From Gammaproteobacteria bacterium (GTDB lineage Bacteria; Pseudomonadota; Gammaproteobacteria; UWMA-0217): DNA of 10,606 bases. Below, piece by piece: positions 5,561 through 10,606 of this stretch. Where the stretch lies: positions 1 through 10,606 of the forward strand of contig DRPO01000233.1 in the NCBI GenBank assembly GCA_011330835.1, written 5' to 3'. Every line of letters starts with the position of its first letter. The first letter of the stretch is position 1. The notes below the pieces were generated by a model, which was not told the DNA's origin, did not search any database, and saw only the letters and a program-made list of their open reading frames with translations. The position numbers and the translations under genes are program-made.

Positions 5561-5622
5561 ATATGCGGTTTTCCCCCTCACCCTAACCCTCTCCCCAAAG
5601 GGGAGAGGGGATTATTGGGAGC
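5561..5622. repeat. REP-like palindromic repeat, copy A
   Basis: CCCTCTCCCC (5587-5596) and GGGGAGAGGG (5600-5609) form a perfect 10-bp stem with an AAA loop, preceded by CCCCCTCACCCTAA. The same arrangement and flanks (ATATGCGGTT before, ATTATTGGGA after) recur at 10525-10592 with few changes. This resembles the CCCTCACCC-type intergenic repeats common in proteobacteria. It could also stop transcription of the upstream gene. Confidence 0.75.
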
Positions 5623-5663
5623 GCCACCGTGACTGCGAGAATATACGCAACGATTAATACGTC

Positions 5664-5695
5664 TATACTTCTCGGGCCCAAGAATACCCCATTCA
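5664..5695 (+). repeat. MITE-like repeat, copy 3 (left end only)
   Basis: This matches the left inverted end of copies 1 and 2 (TATACTTCTCG, then CAAGAATACCCCATTCAG). Similarity becomes poor after about 5695 and no full right end is found nearby. A short inverse match, GCGAGAAGTATA, occurs at 6030-6041 and could be what remains of the other end. Confidence 0.6.
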
Positions 5696-5819
5696 GCCAC
5701 GGCCTGAGTTTTTCAGACCATTGCGAAGAATTTGTCCGATGCATCGGACGCGCCGGCGCTGACGATTCGACTTTCTGAGTGGCGCGTGATGGTCAAAGGC
5801 AAGCAACGACCGCTCAAGC

Positions 5820-5987
5820 TCAAGTCCGAGTGGGCGAAGGAGTGGCGGAACCACAAGGCGTCAAAAGCCGCCAGGCTGGCGTTTCGCTGGGCGACCATTC
5901 GTGTCCGCACTCCGGGCAGACAAGCAGAATGCCGTCCTCGTAAGTGTATTCGGAATTGCACTGTGGGCAGGGGGGTAGATCACTCAT
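5820..5987 (-). pseudogene. phnA: Truncated phnA (zinc-ribbon protein) remnant
   Basis: Minus-strand ATG at 5987 begins MSDLPPCPQCNSEYTYEDG, followed by LLVCPECGHEWSPSE. This is the N-terminal zinc ribbon of the PhnA/YjdM family, with CPQC at 7-10 and CPEC at 24-27. Family members run to roughly 110 residues and continue into a small beta domain beginning around DANG. Here recognisable sequence ends at residue 35 (about 5883); the rest is an unrelated tail to a stop at 5820, and no other frame carries the missing domain. It is therefore a 5' fragment and probably non-functional, although a lone zinc ribbon could still be made. It lies downstream of, and in the same direction as, the YeeE-type gene, and close to partial repeat ends. 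Confidence 0.75.
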
Positions 5988-6123
5988 CGTGGGCTTCGTG
6001 GTTGGGCGCGGTCGGATGGATCCGCGAAAGCGAGAAGTATACCTTTCCTCCCGGGGAGCGAGAACTGACGGCAAGAGCGCTCTGGTTGGCGTCTTCCTGG
6101 CGCGGGAGGTTGTTCGGCGCGCG

Positions 6124-7386
6124 CTATATCGGGTCGAGCCTGCGCAGCGCCGCGGGGGCCAGTTTCAGATCCGCCAGCGATGAGAGCAGGGCCTTGAGAA
6201 AGCTGGCTTCCTCTTCGTAGACGAGTTTGTAGTACTGCACTTTCATGGTCAGCGCGCTGCCGAGGATGATGGCGCCCAACGTGAGAATGGAGCCGAGGGC
6301 GAGGGTGGAGAAGCCGCTGATCCCCTGGCCGATGGTGCAGCCGAGCGCAAGGACGCCCCCGACGCCCATGAGCATGGCGCCGATGGCGTGGGTGATGAAG
6401 TCGCGCCAGGAGGCGAACCATTCGAGGCGGAAGGAGCGGCTCATCAGGGACCAGAGCAGGGAGCCAAGGACGACGCCGAGCACGGCGACCAGGCCGAAGC
6501 TGACGAGATTGGACCGCAGGCCTTCCTTGAGGTAGCCGTAAGTCTGGCCGATGGGGTTGATAAAGGTGTACGACTGGGGGCTGACGGAGCGCCCAAGCGC
6601 GGGCTTGCCGGCCTCGGAGTCGCTGAGCATGTCCCATTCCTCGTAATAGCTGGCGAGCGTGTAGAGCGAGTCGTCGGCGTTGATCTGGATGCCGCTGGTG
6701 ACGTACCAGCCGGAGAGGACGATCAGGCCGATAACGACGCCGCCGAGAATATTGTCGAAGGAGCGGCGAAACGCCCGGGAGCGAAAGACGTAGATGAACA
6801 GCAGCGCGGAGACCAGCAGGCCGGCGCCGAGCCGGAAATAGCGCTTGTTGTCGCCGCCGAGCAGCGCGCCGATGTCCTGCTCGCCGGAGAGGGGGATCGA
6901 AGCGGCGCGAATCCAGTGGTAGAACAACAGGCTGAATAGGGTCTGGTCGCTGCCGGGCAGCGGGTTGATCATGTACCAGGCGACCAGCGCGATAATGGCG
7001 AAGACGACGATCGATTTGAGGTTGCCGCCGCCGATCCGCACCAGCGTCTTGTTGCCGCAGCCGCTGGCGAGCGTCATGCCGATGCCGAACAGCAGGCCGC
7101 CGAGAAGATTTTCACCGATGATCAGTTGACCGTTGCGATAGGGCGGAAAGGCGCTGCTGACGCTGATCACGCCGCTGAATTCCAGCACGGTGACGCCAAG
7201 GGTGGCGATGGCGATGGCCAGCAGCCAGGCCCGGAAGCGTCCCAGATCGCCGATATTCACCGCGTCCGAAATCGCGCCCATGGTGCAGAAATTGGTCTTG
7301 TTGACGACGGCCCCGAGAATGATCGAGGCGACCAGCGTCGAGCCGAGCAGAAAGGCGTGCGCCGAGGCGAAGGAATCGAAAGTCAT
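6124..7386 (-). CDS. YeeE/YedE-family (TsuA/SoxT-like) sulfur-compound permease
   Basis: Predicted 420-aa polytopic inner-membrane protein. Family signatures are TNFCTMGAISD (Cys34), TLASGCGNKTLVRIGGGNLKS (Cys110) and LALGCTIGQGISG (about Cys350), the internally repeated NxCxxG/GC elements of YeeE/YedE proteins. In E. coli YeeE (TsuA), which imports thiosulfate, three such pore cysteines are important; all three positions appear filled. Many hydrophobic helices alternate with a central hydrophilic loop (about 250-290). ATG at 7386 is preferred over the upstream 7449 because GGAG lies about 6 nt before it. The gene is divergent from the SoxW-like thioredoxin, which supports a role in sulfur uptake for oxidation or assimilation. 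The exact substrate (thiosulfate or other sulfur species) is not determined. Confidence 0.9.
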   Translation of the reverse strand: MTFDSFASAHAFLLGSTLVASIILGAVVNKTNFCTMGAISDAVNIGDLGRFRAWLLAIAIATLGVTVLEFSGVISVSSAFPPYRNGQLIIGENLLGGLLFGIGMTLASGCGNKTLVRIGGGNLKSIVVFAIIALVAWYMINPLPGSDQTLFSLLFYHWIRAASIPLSGEQDIGALLGGDNKRYFRLGAGLLVSALLFIYVFRSRAFRRSFDNILGGVVIGLIVLSGWYVTSGIQINADDSLYTLASYYEEWDMLSDSEAGKPALGRSVSPQSYTFINPIGQTYGYLKEGLRSNLVSFGLVAVLGVVLGSLLWSLMSRSFRLEWFASWRDFITHAIGAMLMGVGGVLALGCTIGQGISGFSTLALGSILTLGAIILGSALTMKVQYYKLVYEEEASFLKALLSSLADLKLAPAALRRLDPI

Positions 7387-7449
7387 GGGTTCTCCGGTGC
7401 GGGGTTTTGTCGTGATGATGACAAACCGCACGACGAACTTCCAAATCAT

Positions 7450-7700
7450 TGTGATTTGTGCGGGATTGGTTGACGTTTCGCGGTGGTGTCGTCTTTTCCG
7501 TGCCGGGAAGAGAGTTGAATCGAGCCTGACCCGGATTTCTGGATCCCGGCGTTCGCCGGGATGACGGTGTTGGGGTTATCGGGATGAGGGCCTTGACCTT
7601 GCGGGGGATTCAGGAATCAATCCACCCGCCTGTCGACCAAGGGATCTCCGGATACCCCGCACCGCGGGTTAATTGCTAAACTGATGGTGTTTACATACCA
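7450..7700. other. Divergent intergenic region
   Basis: This separates the divergent yeeE-type and thioredoxin genes. It holds a REP-like hairpin at 7543-7562 and a small CCCGC/GCGGG hairpin near 7657-7670. I found no promoter pair with proper spacing, although both genes must be transcribed from here. Confidence 0.6.
7543..7562. repeat. REP-like hairpin (GGATCCCGGCG type)
   Basis: ATCCCGGCG (7543-7551) and CGCCGGGAT (7554-7562) pair perfectly across TT. With its flanks (TTCTGG before, GACGG after) it matches the general pattern of the hairpin at 10374-10393, a widespread proteobacterial intergenic repeat of the ATTCCCGN/NCGGGAAT type. Confidence 0.75.
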
Positions 7701-7712
7701 ATGAGGCCAAGC

Positions 7713-8240
7713 ATGCTGTCACCTGTCCGGATTGTTCTGGCGTTGTTGTTCCTGCTGGGTGGCCTGGCGCACGCCGCTGGCCGGGATCCCGGCGTCTATT
7801 TTTTCCAGGAAACTTTCGGCAATCTTCAGGATGAACTGGAGACGGCGAAAGAAGAGGGCAAGCAGGGCGTCATGCTCTTTTTCGAGCAGGATGATTGCCC
7901 GTTCTGTCACCGGATGAAACGCATGATTCTCAACCAGCCGGATGTGCAGGCGTATTTCCGCCAGCATTTCAGAATCATCAGTATCGACATCGAGGGCGAT
8001 TTGCCGCTGACGGATTTCAACGGCAGGGAAACCACGCAGAAGGATTTTTCGTTCAAGCAGCACCGCGTTCGGGCGACGCCGGTGATCGCCTTTTTCGATC
8101 TCGACGGAAAAAGGATCGTGCGTTACACGGGGGCGGTGGGCGACAAGGCGGAATTCCTGTTGCTCGGCAAATTCGTCGCGGAAGGACATTACAAGACGAT
8201 GCGGTTCACGCGCTACAAGCGGGAGAACCGCAAGCGATGA
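7713..8240 (+). CDS. Periplasmic thioredoxin-fold protein, SoxW-like
   Basis: Predicted 175-aa exported thioredoxin-family protein. The signal peptide ends around AHAAG (residues 19-23). A helix (LQDELETAKEEGK) is followed by VMLFFEQDDCPFCHRMKR with active-site CPFC at 62-65 and a cis-proline in RATPVIAFFD. This layout, including FEQ-x(2)-CPxC, resembles SoxW/SoxS and related thiol-disulfide reductases that keep periplasmic sulfur-oxidation proteins reduced. ATG 7713 is chosen because TGAGG at 7702-7706 gives a 6-nt spacer; an upstream in-frame ATG at 7701 lacks a ribosome site and would contain that sequence. The divergent sulfur permease fits a sulfur role. It is followed after 7 nt by a TolC-type gene, so it may be co-transcribed with the efflux components. 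The target protein is unknown. Confidence 0.82.
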   Translation: MLSPVRIVLALLFLLGGLAHAAGRDPGVYFFQETFGNLQDELETAKEEGKQGVMLFFEQDDCPFCHRMKRMILNQPDVQAYFRQHFRIISIDIEGDLPLTDFNGRETTQKDFSFKQHRVRATPVIAFFDLDGKRIVRYTGAVGDKAEFLLLGKFVAEGHYKTMRFTRYKRENRKR

Positions 8241-8247
8241 TCGCCCG

Positions 8248-9549
8248 ATGAGGACAATCCGCCGATTGCTGTTTCTGCTGGCGGGTTTCGTCGGCGTGGC
8301 CCTGGCGGGGCCGGATCTGCCCGATCCACTGACGCTGGACGCCGCGCTGGCGGCTGTGGATGAGGAACACCCATTGATCGCGTCGGCGCGGGCCGAGGCG
8401 GCATCGGCGGCGGCGGATCAGGCGCTGGCGGCGGCCCGCGACGATCTGAATCTCGATCTCGCGATCGAGGCGCGCCGGGTCGAGTCCTACGAGTCCAGCC
8501 CCTACCGCGATCACGACGACTCTCACGCGTTCATTCGGCTGCGCAAGACGCTGTATGATTTTGGCCGGACCCGCGAGGGAATCGCGGCGGGGGAGAAGTT
8601 GCGCCGCGCCCGGGAAATTCTGGTTCGGCACAGCAAGCAGCGGTTGCGGCTGGACATCATGCGGCGGTTTTTCGATGTGCTGCTGGCCGACCTGGAAGCC
8701 GCCCGCGCCAATGAGGCGATGTCGATTTCGTTTGTCCGGCTGGACAACGCCAGGGAAAAATTCAAGCTGGGCGAACTTTCCGATATCGACGTTTTGCGTT
8801 TTGAAAACCGCTATCAGTCCGATCTGCTGGAACGCGGTCGCGCCGAGGATCATCAACGGCAGACGCGGGCCCGACTGGCGCTGACGCTGAATCGTCCCGA
8901 CGACCTGCCCAGCGATGTGGAAGCGCCGGAACTCCCCGGCCTGAAAAAAGCCTTGCCGGATTATGACGCGTTGCTCGCGGAGCTGTACCGCAACAATCTG
9001 ACGCTGGCCGCGCTGCGACTGGAGCGGGAAAGTCTGCTGGCGGCTGTCGAAGCGGAAAAGGCGGAAGGGCGGCCCGATCTGTATGTGCAGCTCCAGGCCA
9101 ACGCCTGGCGGCAGGAGACCGGTTTTCGCCGTCCTTTTTCCGCCGTGCTGGGACTGGATATGCCGCTGTATCGCGGCGATCGCACCCGCGCGGCGGTGGC
9201 CGGAAAAAAGGCCGCGCTGGCGCAACTCGATGCGGAAGTCCGGCGCACGCAATTCACCCTGCGCCAGCAATTGCTGGAAACCTGGCAGTCGATCCAGACC
9301 CTGCAAAAACAACTGCATCGAGCTGAAGTCCAGCGGGATTTTCGCGATCTCGACCTGGACCGCGCGCGCGCCCGCTATGAACTGGAAATGGACGCCAATC
9401 TGGGCGACGCGATGACCCTGCAAAGCGCCGCGCGCAAATTCGCGGCGCAAACCCGATTCGATCTGGCGCTGGCCCGGGAGCGGTTGGCCCAGTTGACCCA
9501 AAACCCTGCCTACAGCGCCCTGCAACCCTCGACGGAGACGCCGCCATGA
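8248..9549 (+). CDS. TolC-family outer membrane efflux protein
   Basis: Predicted 433-aa outer membrane channel. A signal peptide (residues 1-20, RRLLFLLAGFVGVALAG) precedes two tandem halves of the OEP fold. In the first half LTLDAALAAVDEEHPLIASA opens the helical hairpin, DSHAFIRLRKTLYDFGRTREG forms a beta strand with the characteristic LYDFG-type turn, and a long coiled coil follows to about 230. The second half repeats the pattern (LLAELYRNNLTLAALRLERE, then FSAVLGLDMPLYRGDRTRA). TolC proteins trimerise to form the exit duct of type I secretion or tripartite efflux systems. The ATG at 8248 follows the thioredoxin stop by 7 nt with only a weak ribosome site. Its stop overlaps the adaptor start (ATGA), a sign of translational coupling. 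Substrate and pump are unknown. Confidence 0.9.
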   Translation: MRTIRRLLFLLAGFVGVALAGPDLPDPLTLDAALAAVDEEHPLIASARAEAASAAADQALAAARDDLNLDLAIEARRVESYESSPYRDHDDSHAFIRLRKTLYDFGRTREGIAAGEKLRRAREILVRHSKQRLRLDIMRRFFDVLLADLEAARANEAMSISFVRLDNAREKFKLGELSDIDVLRFENRYQSDLLERGRAEDHQRQTRARLALTLNRPDDLPSDVEAPELPGLKKALPDYDALLAELYRNNLTLAALRLERESLLAAVEAEKAEGRPDLYVQLQANAWRQETGFRRPFSAVLGLDMPLYRGDRTRAAVAGKKAALAQLDAEVRRTQFTLRQQLLETWQSIQTLQKQLHRAEVQRDFRDLDLDRARARYELEMDANLGDAMTLQSAARKFAAQTRFDLALARERLAQLTQNPAYSALQPSTETPP

Positions 9550-10307
9550 GCCTGGATCCCTCGCGCAAATTGTTTGGAACCCCGATTTTCCTGTTGGTTT
9601 TGACGATGCTCTTCGCGGCTCGAGCGCTGGCCGATTCGCCCGCCGCCCGACTGGAATGGGCCGAAGTCGTTCCGCTGTCATCGCCGTTGAGTGGACGTAT
9701 AGACACGATTCGCGTCAAGCCGGGCGAGCGGGTCAAACAGGGGCAAATACTCGCGACCCTGGATGCGCGTCCCTACAAGGCGGAATTGAAGCGCGCCAGG
9801 GCGGTTCTGCGGGGGTTGAAAAGTCGCGCCGATGAAGCCCGCCGGGAACTGGATCGCGCCAGGGAGCTTTTCGAGCGAACCGTGTTGTCGAAAACCGATC
9901 TGCAACAGGCCGAGATCGATTTCGACTTGGCCGAAGGTAATTGGCTGCGCGCTCGCGCGGAACTGGAAAAGGCCGAAATCGACCTGGAGTATACCCGCAT
10001 CCGGGCGCCGTTCAGCGGGGTGGTCGCCGCGATCGAGGCCAGCCCCGGCGAGGTTATCGTCAATCGTTGCCAGGCGACGCCGGTCGTTCGTCTCGCCCGC
10101 GGCGGACGCTGGCTTGCGCGATTCAGTTTCGCCGGCGCCTCCGGGCTGCGGGTCGGCGATGCGGTCAAACTCCTGCTTGACGACGAGGCGCTCAACGGGC
10201 GCGTGGGGCGAATTCACAATGCGGATCGCAATGTCGGGATTGTCGAAGTCGTTGTCGACAAGGAAGGGGAACTGGCGGGGAAACTGGTGAAAATCCAAAG
10301 GCCCTGA
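9546..10307 (+). CDS. HlyD/RND-type periplasmic adaptor (membrane fusion protein)
   Basis: Predicted 253-aa adaptor. A hydrophobic N-terminal segment (IFLLVLTMLFAARALA, about 14-29) acts as signal or anchor. Then comes the first lipoyl half (LSGRIDTIRVKPGERVKQGQ, about 47-66), a coiled-coil hairpin (about 75-150, rich in RARAELEKAE-like repeats), the second lipoyl half (RIRAPFSGVVAAIEASPGEV, about 154-173) and a short beta-barrel part. It is shorter than typical RND adaptors of 350-400 aa and lacks an evident membrane-proximal domain. The gene overlaps the TolC-type stop by 4 nt. No ABC, RND or MFS pump gene follows before the window ends; the next 299 bp are repeats. It may therefore serve an inner-membrane partner encoded elsewhere or beyond the window. 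Confidence 0.88.
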   Translation: MSLDPSRKLFGTPIFLLVLTMLFAARALADSPAARLEWAEVVPLSSPLSGRIDTIRVKPGERVKQGQILATLDARPYKAELKRARAVLRGLKSRADEARRELDRARELFERTVLSKTDLQQAEIDFDLAEGNWLRARAELEKAEIDLEYTRIRAPFSGVVAAIEASPGEVIVNRCQATPVVRLARGGRWLARFSFAGASGLRVGDAVKLLLDDEALNGRVGRIHNADRNVGIVEVVVDKEGELAGKLVKIQRP

Positions 10308-10315
10308 ACGGGGGC

Positions 10316-10420
10316 CCGTCCGTCATTCCGGGCTGAGTGGAGCGAAGACCCGGAATCCAGAACGAGGCCATGGATTCCCGCTTTCGCGGGAATGACGGGG
10401 TGGGCGGGAATGACGGGCGG
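10316..10420. repeat. Composite REP-like element
   Basis: Two hairpins lie in series. ATTCCGGG (10325-10332) pairs with CCCGGAAT (10349-10356) around GCTGAGTGGAGCGAAGA, and ATTCCCGC (10374-10381) pairs with GCGGGAAT (10386-10393). A further partial repeat, GGCGGGAATGACGGG, follows at 10403-10417. This is the widespread TGGATTCCCG...CGGGAATGACGG family of proteobacterial intergenic repeats. It follows the adaptor stop by under 20 bp and may act as its transcription stop. Confidence 0.75.
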
Positions 10421-10524
10421 GGTTCGGCGATGAAGTGAAACGCCCACCGTATCTCCCTGCGCAAGCTGGGTGAGGGCTTTGGATCCTCTTGACTCAACGG
10501 CGTTGCGACGCGCCTCATCTCGGG

Positions 10525-10592
10525 ATATAGGGTGCGGTTCTCCCCCTCACCCTAACCCTTTCCCCCAAGGGGGAGAGGGGACTATTGGGATC
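10525..10592. repeat. REP-like palindromic repeat, copy B
   Basis: CCCTTTCCCCC (10556-10566) pairs with GGGGGAGAGGG (10569-10579) across AA with one G-T wobble. Flanks GTGCGGTT before and ACTATTGGGA after match copy A at 5561-5622. Confidence 0.75.
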
Positions 10593-10606
10593 TCCCAAAA
10601 TTGTGA

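Noticed and set aside
5265..5586. Overlapping open frames of about 92-94 codons on both strands
   Set aside because: Low-complexity translations with no motif; they run into the REP-like hairpin or the end of the anchored-protein gene.
5732..6220. 162-codon plus-strand open frame
   Set aside because: It overlaps the phnA remnant and the end of the YeeE-type gene on the other strand, and has no recognisable domain or ribosome site.
8206..9681. Long minus-strand open frame opposite the TolC-type gene
   Set aside because: Shadow of a clear TolC-family coding sequence; Gln/Arg-rich with no recognisable motifs.

Overview
The window looks like chromosomal DNA of a GC-rich gammaproteobacterium with sulfur and c-type cytochrome respiration. 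Evidence is family content (cytochrome c4-like and NapC/NirT-like proteins, a YeeE/YedE permease, a SoxW-like thioredoxin) and many REP/MITE-like intergenic repeats. The affiliation is inferred; no rRNA or marker gene is present and no search was run. No phage, CRISPR array, tRNA or complete transposase was seen.

Layout. (1) 1-33: first 11 codons of a minus-strand gene that runs off the window. (2) 461-1837: a diheme c4-like cytochrome and a tetraheme NapC/NirT-type quinol dehydrogenase, a possible quinol-to-periplasm electron branch. (3) 2139-4578: an ArsR regulator, a terminator-like hairpin, an AT-rich operator/promoter block, then a tight run of YraQ/ArsP-type permease, AhpD-like protein with a cysteine-rich tail, 78-aa CxxC thioredoxin-fold protein and a conserved-looking unknown protein. 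This is the most interesting block: an ArsR-controlled thiol-rich permease system, plausibly for arsenic or another soft metal(loid). (4) 4575-5335: a Crp/Fnr gene broken by an internal deletion and frameshift, followed by an unrecognised small protein with a C-terminal membrane anchor. (5) 5336-6123: no intact gene; a REP-like hairpin, a partial repeat copy and a 5' fragment of phnA. (6) 6124-7386 (minus): YeeE/YedE sulfur-compound permease. (7) 7713-10307 (plus): SoxW-like periplasmic thioredoxin, TolC-type outer membrane protein and HlyD-type adaptor, closely packed, with no pump gene following. (8) 10308-10606: composite REP-like hairpins.

Two copies of a roughly 200-bp repeat with about 40-bp inverted ends (191-389 and 1895-2094) lie in the same orientation just upstream of the cytochrome and arsR genes. 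A partial third copy lies at 5664. Both genes lack a Shine-Dalgarno sequence and have promoter-like hexamers placed so that the transcripts would be leaderless or nearly so.
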